DNA of 64,000 nt, taken from assembly GCF_001612725.1 (NCBI RefSeq), contig NZ_BDAZ01000004.1, positions 124,001 through 188,000 on the forward strand. Direction: 5' to 3'. The translations under genes were made by a program, and so were the position numbers. The notes below the pieces were generated by a model. The model saw nothing but the letters and a program-made list of their open reading frames with translations, did no database searches and was not told the DNA's origin. Within the stretch, counting starts at the first letter, position 1; each line of letters opens with the position of its first letter. This document shows, piece by piece, positions 26,248 to 34,159 of the stretch. Source of the DNA: Nocardia anaemiae NBRC 100462. Its GTDB lineage: Bacteria; Actinomycetota; Actinomycetes; Mycobacteriales; Mycobacteriaceae.

Positions 26248-27449
26248 GCGGGGGTGAGCGACAGGTTCAGGTGCGCCAGGCGGCGCACGATCAGGCTGGG
26301 GACGTAGGCGGGTTCGGGGCCGCTCAACGAGAAGGTGGTGGTGGCGGCGAGCAGTGCACGCACGGCCTGGGTGGTTTCTTTGCGGGCGAGGTGGGCGCCG
26401 AGGCAGAAGTGGATGCCGCGGCCGAAGCTGTGGTGCATTTTCGGCTGGGCACGGTCGAGGTCGACGTGGTCGGGGTGGTCGAAGACGCGGGGGTCGCGGT
26501 TGGAGGCGCCCCACATCAGCATCAGTCGTGCGCCTGGATCGAGGCGTACACCGGCCAGCCGGGTGGGTGCGGTGGTGATGCGGAAATGGCCGCGGGACGG
26601 GCTCTCGATGCGCACCGCTTCCTCCACCAGCGCACCGATCCGGTCGGGTTCGGTGCGCAGGGTGGCTTGCAGTTGCTGATCGTCGGCCAGCAGCCGTACA
26701 GCGGTGCCGAGCAGGCTCGCGGTCGATTCCGCGCCCGCGGTGACCAGCTGCACCAGCAGCATCGCCCCCTGATCACGGGTCAGGGTTCCCGACGCGACCG
26801 CCGCGGCGACACTGCCCAGCACCCCCGTGTCCTGCCCCGGGCGGGCCTGGTCGAGGCGCTCGCCCAGATACCGGGCGAACTCGAGCACCGCGAGCGCGGC
26901 GCGGCCGGCGCGTTCGGGGCTTGCGATCCCGGAGACCAGATCGATCGCCGCGTCCGACCAGTCGGCGAGGCGCTGATGGTCTTCGCGCGGCAGCCCGATC
27001 AGCTCGCCGATCACCTGCACCGGGACCCGGTGGGCGACCGCGGCCATCCAGTCGCCGCCGCCGGAGGCGACCAGCCCGGCTATCGCCGGGGCGACCGCGG
27101 CGTCGATCAGCTCGGTCGTCTCGGCCACCGCACGCGGGCTGAACCGCGACATCACCAGTGCCCGCTGCGGGGTGTGTGCGGGCGGATCCGCGGTCGCCAG
27201 CACATCCACCCCAGCCCCGGCGTGGGCCACCGACACCGTCGCCGACCCCGACGCCGCCGACAGCACCGCGACCAGATTGCTCGAATAGGTTTGCGGATCG
27301 GCCAGCACGGTGCGGATCGCATCGAACCCGAGCACCACATACACCTGCTGATCAGGCAGATAATGCACGTCCCCGGTACCACGCAGTTGCTCGAGCAGCG
27401 GATACGGGTCCTGCAGTGCCTCGGCGCAGAACAGATCGGGAACAGCCAT
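26244..27449 (-). CDS. Cytochrome P450
   Basis: A 401-residue bacterial P450 that should activate O2 with electrons from a ferredoxin and reductase not present in this window. Heme-binding loop FGRGIHFCLGAHLAR with Cys349; I-helix AGAEST at 238-243 (the usual acid/Thr pair appears as E and S/T); ExxR with Glu277 and Arg280. The ATG at 27449 has GAAAGG 8 nt upstream. It is divergent from a TetR gene, with a 30-bp palindrome centred 31 bp before its start. It is coupled through ATGA to a hydrolase gene that a Tn3 remnant has cut off. The gene itself looks intact. Substrate unknown. Confidence 0.92.
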   Translation of the reverse strand: MAVPDLFCAEALQDPYPLLEQLRGTGDVHYLPDQQVYVVLGFDAIRTVLADPQTYSSNLVAVLSAASGSATVSVAHAGAGVDVLATADPPAHTPQRALVMSRFSPRAVAETTELIDAAVAPAIAGLVASGGGDWMAAVAHRVPVQVIGELIGLPREDHQRLADWSDAAIDLVSGIASPERAGRAALAVLEFARYLGERLDQARPGQDTGVLGSVAAAVASGTLTRDQGAMLLVQLVTAGAESTASLLGTAVRLLADDQQLQATLRTEPDRIGALVEEAVRIESPSRGHFRITTAPTRLAGVRLDPGARLMLMWGASNRDPRVFDHPDHVDLDRAQPKMHHSFGRGIHFCLGAHLARKETTQAVRALLAATTTFSLSGPEPAYVPSLIVRRLAHLNLSLTPA

Positions 27450-27464
27450 CACAACCAGCCTTTC

Positions 27465-27494
27465 ACACGTTGTATAACACGTTATACAACGTGT
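27465..27494. promoter_or_regulatory. Operator with perfect 14-bp arms between P450 and TetR
   Basis: ACACGTTGTATAAC, then AC, then the exact reverse complement GTTATACAACGTGT. Twenty-eight of 30 bp are in perfect dyad symmetry. It lies 15 bp from the P450 start and 25 bp from the TetR start, and includes AT-rich TATAAC elements that could be promoter -10 boxes. It is almost certainly the binding site of the adjacent TetR. Confidence 0.88.
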
Positions 27495-27519
27495 TCTCGT
27501 TCTGCGGTACCCTCGAACG

Positions 27520-28155
27520 GTGGTCGACGACACTGCTGCTCTGCTGCGCGAGTCCCGCGATTCGTTGCGGATGGTCCGCGAATTCGGTCCCGCCGAACGC
27601 GCGCGCCGCGCCGAGATCGCCGCGGTCGCACGCGCGATGGCCTCCCGGCACGGCTACAAGGGCGTCACGATCCGCGCGGTCGCCGCCGAGGCTGGCACCA
27701 CCCCGGTCACCGTGTACCGCTACTTCGGGTCCAAAGACGGTCTGATCCAGCACCTCATGGCCGACTGGGCCCTCGACACCCTCGACCGCCTCACCCGGCT
27801 ACCGGCCGATCCCGGCGCCGAGCCCGCCGACCGGATCGCCGCCGCGTTCTCCCAGGTCATCGACTGGGCCGCCGAGGACCACAACCTGCTGCAAGCCGGA
27901 ATGAACTCCGTGCACTCCGGCGACGGCCCCGGAATAAGGGTCTGGCGGCCGCTGTTCACCGAACTCGTCCGCGCCGCCCTCGCCGACCCCGGCTGGACCG
28001 ACGACCACGACCGAGCCCTGGTCCTCGGGCACGTCCTGACCACATGCCTGCTCGACCTGACGACCAATCCCGCCAGTATCACCGACATCCGCCATACCAT
28101 CGCCCGTGCGGCACACCTGCTCTTCGCCACATCCACCCCGAACTGCCGCCCGTAG
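27520..28155 (+). CDS. TetR family regulator of the P450 unit
   Basis: A 211-residue regulator beginning at a GTG. It has about 25 residues of N-terminal extension, then AEIAAVARAMASRHGYKGVT and IRAVAAEAGTTPVTVYRYFG, the TetR helix-turn-helix ending in VYRYFGSKDGL. The ligand-binding part follows from about residue 85. No ribosome site is evident, so translation may be leaderless from a promoter inside the palindrome. It is divergent from the P450 with a 14-bp-arm operator. Its stop lies about 65 bp before a Tn3 transposase fragment. Confidence 0.88.
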   Translation: MVDDTAALLRESRDSLRMVREFGPAERARRAEIAAVARAMASRHGYKGVTIRAVAAEAGTTPVTVYRYFGSKDGLIQHLMADWALDTLDRLTRLPADPGAEPADRIAAAFSQVIDWAAEDHNLLQAGMNSVHSGDGPGIRVWRPLFTELVRAALADPGWTDDHDRALVLGHVLTTCLLDLTTNPASITDIRHTIARAAHLLFATSTPNCRP

Positions 28156-28202
28156 CTCAGTACCAGCTGACGCACCGCTATGCAGCGCCTCCGGCCCATC
28201 GG

Positions 28203-28221
28203 CCACTACCCCGGATAACGG
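28203..28221 (+). repeat. 19-bp repeat, copy A
   Basis: CCACTACCCCGGATAACGG lies exactly at the left edge of the plus-strand Tn3 transposase fragment. A near-identical 19-bp copy (17 of 19) lies at 31489-31507 in the same orientation, just past the Rieske/dehydrogenase cassette. It may be a mobile-element end or a recombination scar. Confidence 0.5.
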
Positions 28222-28490
28222 TCTGGACCACAGAATATTGCGGGCTCGCTGTCGAGCAGATGCGCCGAGCGGGCCGTCGGATCGATGACGATGTGCTTGC
28301 ACATATCAGTCCGGCACACAGCGAGAACATCAATTTCTTCGGCGCGATCGAGGTCGACATCGACGCCGACCTCGCCCTGCTCGGGCCGACCGGCTACCGG
28401 CCGCTGCGAGTGCGTGACACGTTGTTCTCAGCCTGCTCACCGCAGCCGGGCACCGGCGGGCATATCCGCAGTAGGGGCCGCGGCTGGTGA
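28222..28490 (+). pseudogene. Tn3-family transposase C-terminal fragment
   Basis: Plus-strand TnpA C-terminus: VWTTEYCGLAVEQMRRAGRR, IDDDVLAHISPAHSENINFF and GPTGYRPLRVRDTLF, then a short tail to a TGA at 28490. It is open throughout but lacks the whole N-terminal protein and a start. It begins at the same TnpA codon as the inverted copy at 25765-25987 and picks up where the 25532-25753 piece ends. It is probably the right part of the original gene. Confidence 0.85.
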
Positions 28491-28508
28491 GTGCGGTCGA
28501 GACCCGGT

Positions 28509-29126
28509 TCAGTTTTCGAGGTAGGCGACGATGCCGCCGATGAGCGCTTCGATAGCGTCGTCGAGGTCGCCGTATGTGCCGAGAGTTCGCTCGGAGGTGA
28601 TGCCGCGCATGGCGGCCGGGATCAGCGCCGCGACCCGGCGCACCTTGACCGGATCGAGTTCCAGATCAGCGAAGGCCCGCTGGCATGCGTCGTCCCAGTG
28701 CGGTTTCCAGGACGCCAGCTCGGCGGCGGTGAGCGGGTAGTCGCGTTCGAGTTCGGCGTGGTCGCGGGGCAGCGCCGCGCGCAGCGTCTCGATGGCCAAA
28801 GACTCGGGGCGGCGCAATCCGATGGCCATCGCGTGGATGAGCGCGGCGACGCGTTCGCGCAGGGTGCCGTCCGGTTTGGCTGCTGCGGGCAGGTCCCCGC
28901 GCTTGTCGGCGGTGTAGCGCAGGACCGCGGCCCACAGGCCGTCGATGTCGCCGAACTGATATTTGACGACTCCCCAGGTCGCGCCGATGTCGCGGGCGAT
29001 CCGGTTGCCGGAAACCGCGGCGGGGTCCCCGGTCGACAGCGAGGCGATCGCCGCGTCGAGCATGGCTTCCCGCGATTGGATCCCGCGCTTGTTCGCGCGC
29101 CTCATGCCCGCCGCTGTCTCCGTCAC
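28509..29126 (-). CDS. TetR family regulator of the Rieske unit
   Basis: A 205-residue regulator starting at GTG 29126 (an ATG at 29105 is an alternative). The N-terminal region MRRANKRGIQSREAMLDAA is basic; the helix-turn-helix reads VSGNRIARDIGATWGVVKYQ with FGDIDGLW after it. It differs from the common YxYF ending, as in subfamilies associated with steroid or terpenoid catabolism (weak inference). It is divergent from the Rieske oxygenase gene, with a 9-bp-arm inverted repeat between them. Its 3' end lies 18 bp from the end of the Tn3 fragment. Confidence 0.85.
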   Translation of the reverse strand: MTETAAGMRRANKRGIQSREAMLDAAIASLSTGDPAAVSGNRIARDIGATWGVVKYQFGDIDGLWAAVLRYTADKRGDLPAAAKPDGTLRERVAALIHAMAIGLRRPESLAIETLRAALPRDHAELERDYPLTAAELASWKPHWDDACQRAFADLELDPVKVRRVAALIPAAMRGITSERTLGTYGDLDDAIEALIGGIVAYLEN

Positions 29127-29172
29127 GAGGGCCGATGCTACCTCGATCGACCTGGGGAATCCAGTTTCAACT

Positions 29173-29201
29173 AACCCTCTTGTATTCTTTCAAAGAGGGT
29201 T
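29173..29201. promoter_or_regulatory. Operator between TetR and Rieske genes
   Basis: AACCCTCTT and AAGAGGGTT form perfect 9-bp arms separated by 11 bp. It lies 47 bp upstream of the TetR start and 78 bp upstream of the Rieske start, in an AT-rich stretch with a TATTCT element. It is the likely binding site of the adjacent TetR regulator. Confidence 0.75.
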
Positions 29202-29278
29202 CTATTGTCGTGTTCGCCGGGCATGGAACCGACGTTCCGCGCCGACACGGACAGCCCGCGAAGACGTGGAGGATCGAG

Positions 29279-30325
29279 ATGGCCAAACCACCGCTGTCGA
29301 TGGAGCCGACGGGATGGTTCCAAGTCGCGTGGTGCACCGAGATCGAGGTCGGTGCGGTGCACAGGATGAAGTACTTCGGGCGTGAGATGGTGGCGTGGCG
29401 ATCGGCTGCCGGCGACCTCGCGGTCTTCGACGCCTACTGCGAGCACCTCGGCGCGCACCTGGGCTATGGCGGGCAGGTTCAGGGCGAGAACCTGGTGTGC
29501 CCGTTCCATGGCTGGGAATGGAACCGTGAGGGCCGCAATGTGTGCATCCCCTACGAGTCCCGCCCGAACAAGGGCCGCCGCATCCGCAGCTACCCCGTCG
29601 TCGAACGTAACGAGGCGGTGTGGATCTGGTACGACACCGCGGGCCGCGCACCGTATTTCGAGGTGCCGGACATGTTCGAAGCGTTCGGTGACGGCAAGAC
29701 CGCCGCGGACTACTACCCGCCGGTGCCTGCCGCGACATTGTTCCGGCCGGGCCTGGAACTGCATCCGCAATATGTGATGGAGAACGGCGTCGACTTCGCG
29801 CACTTCAAGGTGGTGCACAAGACGCCGTTCGTGCCGGAGTTCACCCGTCACGATTTCTCCGGCCCGGTGTCCTACGTCGATTTCACCATCGCCTTCGACG
29901 AGGACATCGCCGAGGACCAGGTCAACAGTGGTGTGGAATCGATCAACGCCGGATTGGGCTGTTCGATCACCAAGAGCTGGGGCATGGTCGACAACCGCAC
30001 CATGCCCGCGGTGACACCGGTCGACGAATACACATCCGATGTGCGCTTCACCGTGTGGATCGGCCGCAAGCCCGGCGACGAACGCCCCGAGATCGGCCGC
30101 TACGGCACGACCATGGCCGGATTCGTCATCGAGCAGTTCGAAGCCGACATCCACATCTGGGCGCATCAGCGCTACTCCGACCCGCCCGCCCTGTCGCAGA
30201 AGGAGTTCAAGGGCTTCACGGCGTTGCGCGAATGGGCCGTGCAGTTCTACCCCGACGGCGGACCCGCGGGCACCGACCCACGTCACCCCGACAGCGGCGC
30301 CGTGCGCCCGGCGGCCACCGCCTGA
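29279..30325 (+). CDS. Rieske non-heme iron oxygenase, KshA-like
   Basis: A 348-residue oxygenase component. The Rieske [2Fe-2S] ligands are Cys54/His56 (YCEHLGAHLGYGG) and Cys74/His77 (CPFHGWEW). The mononuclear iron site is ENGVDFAHFKVVH. The nearest family I recognise is 3-ketosteroid 9alpha-hydroxylase oxygenase (KshA) and related terpenoid or aromatic hydroxylases, which need a separate reductase not seen here. The ATG at 29279 has GGAGG upstream. The next gene, 54 bp downstream, is a dihydrodipicolinate-reductase-like dehydrogenase, so the two form an operon. Regulation is likely by the divergent TetR. The substrate is unproven. Confidence 0.88.
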   Translation: MAKPPLSMEPTGWFQVAWCTEIEVGAVHRMKYFGREMVAWRSAAGDLAVFDAYCEHLGAHLGYGGQVQGENLVCPFHGWEWNREGRNVCIPYESRPNKGRRIRSYPVVERNEAVWIWYDTAGRAPYFEVPDMFEAFGDGKTAADYYPPVPAATLFRPGLELHPQYVMENGVDFAHFKVVHKTPFVPEFTRHDFSGPVSYVDFTIAFDEDIAEDQVNSGVESINAGLGCSITKSWGMVDNRTMPAVTPVDEYTSDVRFTVWIGRKPGDERPEIGRYGTTMAGFVIEQFEADIHIWAHQRYSDPPALSQKEFKGFTALREWAVQFYPDGGPAGTDPRHPDSGAVRPAATA

Positions 30326-30379
30326 ACCTCCCCCCGACCCAGTACCGACGCGAACGTAACAGCCAGAAAGGCACTGCTC

Positions 30380-31465
30380 ATGAGCACCTCCGACAAGATA
30401 CGGGTATTCCAGGTCGCCACCGGCAACCTCGGCACCGAGATGATCGGCCGCATCCGCAACCACCGCGATCTGGAACTGGTTGGGCTGCACTGCTACTCGC
30501 CCGAGAAGATCGGCCGGGACGCGGGAGAGATCGTCGGTATCGACCCGGTCGGTGTGAAAGCCACCGGCACGATCGAGCAGATCATCGCCGCACGCCCCGA
30601 CGTGCTGACCTTCCACGGTGTGTTCCCGGACGAGGACCTCTACGAAAAAGTCCTCGAAGCAGGGATCAACGTGGTGACCACTGCGGACTGGATCACCGGC
30701 TTCCACCGCGACCGCAACCACTCACATCCCTCGGGCCGCAAGGTCAGCGAGGTCATCCAAGCGGCCTGCGAGCGCGGTAATTCCACGTTCTACGGCACCG
30801 GCATGAATCCGGGCCTGTGCCAGATCCTGGGGATCGTGCACACCGCCGACGTCGCCGATATCGAGAACGTCACCGTCACCGAATCCGTGGACGTGTCCTG
30901 CCATCACTCCGTGGACACCTGGAAGGCCGTCGGCTACGGCCGCCCGATCGACGATCCGACCATCCCCGATTCGCTCTACAAATACACCGCCGTATTCGCC
31001 GATTCGGTCTACCTCATGGCCGATGCCTTCGGCCTGGAACTCGACGAGGTGAAATTCAGCTACGAACTCGGCGCCTGCACCAAGGACGTCGACCTCGGCT
31101 GGTACTTCATGCCCAAGGGCTCACTCGGCGCCAATTACATCAAATACCAAGGCATGGTCGACGGCGTCGCACGAGTGGAGACCCACCTCGAATGGCAGAT
31201 GACCTCACACACCGACCCCGCATGGAACATCAAGGGCTGCTACATCACCCAGGTCACCGGCGACCCCAACATCTACAGCAAGCACATGATCTTCCCGCGT
31301 AAGGGCTTCGACCTGTCGAACCCGGAGAACTTCGCCTCCATCGGTATGACCGTCACCGGCCTGCCCGCCCTCAACGCCATCAAATCCGTCGTCGCCGCCC
31401 GACCCGGCATCATCACCAGCGCCGAGCTTCCCCTCCGCGGCTTCGCCGGCCGCTTCAACATCTGA
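30380..31465 (+). CDS. Dihydrodipicolinate reductase-like NAD(P)-dependent dehydrogenase
   Basis: A 361-residue protein with an N-terminal Rossmann domain (KIRVFQVATGNLGTEMIGRI) and an alpha/beta C-terminal domain, as in the dihydrodipicolinate reductase / 2,4-diaminopentanoate dehydrogenase-like group. It is much longer than DapB (about 245-270), so lysine synthesis is not its role. Members are often near P450 and Rieske genes in actinobacterial catabolic clusters (family impression, to be checked). AAAGG lies 8 nt before the ATG. It is co-oriented with the Rieske gene after 54 bp. A strong hairpin follows 30 bp after the stop. Confidence 0.78.
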   Translation: MSTSDKIRVFQVATGNLGTEMIGRIRNHRDLELVGLHCYSPEKIGRDAGEIVGIDPVGVKATGTIEQIIAARPDVLTFHGVFPDEDLYEKVLEAGINVVTTADWITGFHRDRNHSHPSGRKVSEVIQAACERGNSTFYGTGMNPGLCQILGIVHTADVADIENVTVTESVDVSCHHSVDTWKAVGYGRPIDDPTIPDSLYKYTAVFADSVYLMADAFGLELDEVKFSYELGACTKDVDLGWYFMPKGSLGANYIKYQGMVDGVARVETHLEWQMTSHTDPAWNIKGCYITQVTGDPNIYSKHMIFPRKGFDLSNPENFASIGMTVTGLPALNAIKSVVAARPGIITSAELPLRGFAGRFNI

Positions 31466-31488
31466 CCTCTCCCCGGCCACCGACTCTG

Positions 31489-31507
31489 CCACTGCCCCGG
31501 ATAAGGG
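31489..31507 (+). repeat. 19-bp repeat, copy B
   Basis: CCACTGCCCCGGATAAGGG, matching copy A at 28203-28221 in 17 of 19 positions and the same orientation. It overlaps the left arm of the hairpin at 31495-31521. Confidence 0.5.
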
Positions 31508-31521
31508 GCTGTTATCCGGGG
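31495..31521. terminator. Hairpin after the dehydrogenase gene, candidate terminator
   Basis: CCCCGGATAA, a 7-nt loop, then TTATCCGGGG: a perfect 10-bp stem 30 bp after the stop of the dehydrogenase gene. No T run follows, so it would be a non-canonical actinobacterial terminator. A smaller hairpin with the same TTATCCGGGG arm (CCCCG and CGGGG around TTATC) follows at 31574-31588. Because the arm also occurs in copy A at 28203, a mobile-element end is the alternative reading. Confidence 0.55.
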
Positions 31522-31747
31522 AAACATCGGATCCGGCCCGCGGCGATCCCGCCGCGGCGGCGACGTGAAATGACCCCGTTATCCGGGGCAACAGCGGAAG
31601 GCGGGGGTACCGATGGCCGCGAGCGTTACACTGACACTCCTCAGCGCTCGCCCCAGCAGCCGAGAAGCGCTCCTGGACAAGCGATCACGTGGAACTTTCG
31701 GCTGGGGTCCTCTGCCGCCACCAGTTCCACGTGATCGGCCGACCAAC

Positions 31748-33928
31748 TCAGGTGACGCGCTCGAGGGCGCGTAGGTCGGCGTCGAGTTTGCGGAAGAGCC
31801 AGTAGATGGCTACGAATGCTAGGCCGGAGCCTGCGCACAGGGCCAGCACCGAGTCGCGGACCAGGGGGAGTTCTGCTGGTTCGAGGAAGCTGAATCCGGC
31901 TAGCACGCCGACTAGTGGCACCGACGCTGTCACCGCTAGATAGGCCGTGATTCTGCGGCGCAGTGCACGGAGATGGGCGGCGTCGTGTGCCGATGTGCGG
32001 CCGTGGCGCAGGTAGATGGGATAGATACAGCGGACGACGTAGAAGGTGGAAAGAAAGAAGGTGTAGGCGACGGAGATGGTGCCCGCCACCAGAACGGTGG
32101 TCGCCGCATGGACCAGCAGCCGCGCCGGTAGGTCGGTGAACCAGACAAGCAGCATCACCCCTGTCACGGTCGCGCATACCGCGAAAAACAGGGTGTTCAT
32201 CGCACAGAGATCGCCCCAGAACAGTGTTCGCGACCGCACCCGCGCGAGGATCGCCTCGTCGTAGCGCTTTCCATCCCGCAAGCCGCGCGGAACCGCGAGC
32301 AAATCACGCGACATGTACGCGTAGATGAGGATGGCCAGCGGCGAGGCGCAGATGACGAAGATGATGACGCCCACGTTGAGCTGCCAGTTGGTGGCATCGG
32401 ACAGCCGCTCCCTGATCAGGTCCTGGACGTGCACGGCCATGTACATGGTGGCCAGGGTGACGCCGAACAGCGAAGACGACCACAGAATGGCGGTGGGCCA
32501 TCGGGAAAGGCGTGCCCGCCAACTTTTCGGCGGCGGATAAACGAGGTCGCGTGCCCGTTCCTCGAGGCACAGGTCGAGTTGCTGGGCGAATTCCGAACCG
32601 CAGGAGTAGCGGTCTTCCGGATCGGGTGACAGACACTTCAGCAGCACTCGGCGCAACGCCATGGGGCAGTCCGGCGGAAGTTCCGACAGGAACGTCGGCT
32701 CGATGGGTCTGCGCCGCAGTTCGAGCATGCGGGCCAGTGACGTTTCCGACTCCCCCGCGGAGGCTTCGTCCGCGAAGGGTCGGTGTCCGGTGAGCAGTTC
32801 CCACAGCATGACGGCGAGGGCGTAGATGTCGCTGCGAGTGTCGAGGTCGGCGGCGCTCGCCGGGGAGTCCGGATGGCAGGCTTCGAGTTGTTCGGGCGAC
32901 ATGTACGCCAGTGATCCGCCGAAGTACGCCAACGGGTTTGTGCCCTTGACGCGGGTGCTGAAGCTGACGTTGAAGTCGGCCAGTTTAGGGATTCCCTCGG
33001 CGCTGAGCAGCACGTTCGCGGGTTTGATGTCGCGATGCAGCACCCCTCGTTCGGATGCGTGCTGCAGGGCGTCGGCGAGTCGGCGGCCCAGCCAGGCTAC
33101 GGTCTCCGGCCAGGTCAGTGCGGAGGTCCGGGTCCGAACAGCCGATTCGGTGGGCCGAACCTCGCCCTTGTCGGCGAGTACCTTGTCGATGGCATCGAGC
33201 AGCAGTTGCCCACTGCGGTGTTCCGCGGGCGTCGAGCGCTGTAGGCGCAGCACGTCGAGCAGCGTTCCCCCGGGTAGGTATTGCATGTAGAGCAGCTTCA
33301 GGTCGCCGTCGGCGATGAGTCGTTGGTCGTAGATGCGCACGATGTATTCGTGGTCCAGTTGGGCCAGGGTCTGCGGCTCGTTGCCGTGGTTATGCGAAAT
33401 CTTGACCGCGACCAGTCGCTGCATCGATTGCTGTCGTGCGAGAAACACCTGGGCGAAGGCGCCTGCCCCGATCCGCATCAGCAGGTCGAAATCGTCGATA
33501 CGGTCGCCGACTTCGATGGCGTCGAGAGCGATTTGGGCACTTGGTCGAGCAATCATCGTGCTGTGATAGTCGCTGGTGACCTGTGCAAACCCTGCTGTGG
33601 CCGCATCGATTGGGTGCGAACCGCGCCGCAGGGCGTGCAATTCCTCGTAGACCAGCTCGGCGGGTAGCGGGCCGTCTCGCAGCTCGGCGAATTCCGCGCG
33701 GTAATCGGTCAGTCGTTTGGGAAAGTGATAACGAAGCCAGCGGTATTCGAGGTCGATCTTGATCAGTTCGATCAGTATCGTGCGTCGCTCGGTCGGGTTC
33801 CGGGGCAGGTACGCCGACAGATCGGGCGGGGACCCGGACGCCCAAGCCTCAGAAAACGATGCCACGACAGTGGCCAGCGTTGTGCGGGTCCGTTCAGCTG
33901 AATCGACCAGATCGATCGGCTCGTACAT
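31748..33928 (-). CDS. Large membrane Ser/Thr kinase with planctomycete-like N-terminus
   Basis: A 726-residue protein. Residues 1-135 hold a helical segment (ILIELIKIDLEYRWLRYHFP, KRLTDYRAEFAEL) resembling the N-terminal region of many planctomycete Ser/Thr kinases. The kinase domain (about 148-455) has IGAGAFAQVFLAR, Lys176 in VAVKIS and HRDIKPAN (298-305), but DFN at 318-320 in place of DFG, followed by YMSPEQL. A long insert (about 228-272) separates the lobes. From about 478 the protein is membrane-embedded with about six hydrophobic segments and no obvious outer sensor domain. The ribosome site is weak. No close neighbour suggests a pathway. Kinase activity is plausible but the altered DFG deserves a test. 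Confidence 0.85.
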   Translation of the reverse strand: MYEPIDLVDSAERTRTTLATVVASFSEAWASGSPPDLSAYLPRNPTERRTILIELIKIDLEYRWLRYHFPKRLTDYRAEFAELRDGPLPAELVYEELHALRRGSHPIDAATAGFAQVTSDYHSTMIARPSAQIALDAIEVGDRIDDFDLLMRIGAGAFAQVFLARQQSMQRLVAVKISHNHGNEPQTLAQLDHEYIVRIYDQRLIADGDLKLLYMQYLPGGTLLDVLRLQRSTPAEHRSGQLLLDAIDKVLADKGEVRPTESAVRTRTSALTWPETVAWLGRRLADALQHASERGVLHRDIKPANVLLSAEGIPKLADFNVSFSTRVKGTNPLAYFGGSLAYMSPEQLEACHPDSPASAADLDTRSDIYALAVMLWELLTGHRPFADEASAGESETSLARMLELRRRPIEPTFLSELPPDCPMALRRVLLKCLSPDPEDRYSCGSEFAQQLDLCLEERARDLVYPPPKSWRARLSRWPTAILWSSSLFGVTLATMYMAVHVQDLIRERLSDATNWQLNVGVIIFVICASPLAILIYAYMSRDLLAVPRGLRDGKRYDEAILARVRSRTLFWGDLCAMNTLFFAVCATVTGVMLLVWFTDLPARLLVHAATTVLVAGTISVAYTFFLSTFYVVRCIYPIYLRHGRTSAHDAAHLRALRRRITAYLAVTASVPLVGVLAGFSFLEPAELPLVRDSVLALCAGSGLAFVAIYWLFRKLDADLRALERVT

Positions 33929-34159
33929 CGGTAGCTCGAGATCAGCCCCAGGCGATCACGGCGGCTACCCGCGATATCGGCCTGCATCGGAGTCGCCCCA
34001 CAGTGTCTCCCTTCCACCGAGCCCCTCGCTCAAGGGTATCGCTCGCAACGATGGGGCAAATAGTCCGGAATTCTCTCCCTCCGGACAACCGATGAACGAG
34101 TCGCTGACGCCGTTGTAATTCGGTGGCCGCGCCCTTCGGCTCCGAATAGGCTCGGGCAG

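Noticed and set aside
26145-28490. A 781-codon plus-strand frame across the P450 and TetR genes
   Set aside because: It is antisense to the P450 and out of frame with the TetR gene. Only its last part is meaningful, as the Tn3 transposase fragment.
29171-30721. A 516-codon minus-strand frame
   Set aside because: It is opposite the Rieske gene and part of the dehydrogenase gene and has no protein-like motifs.
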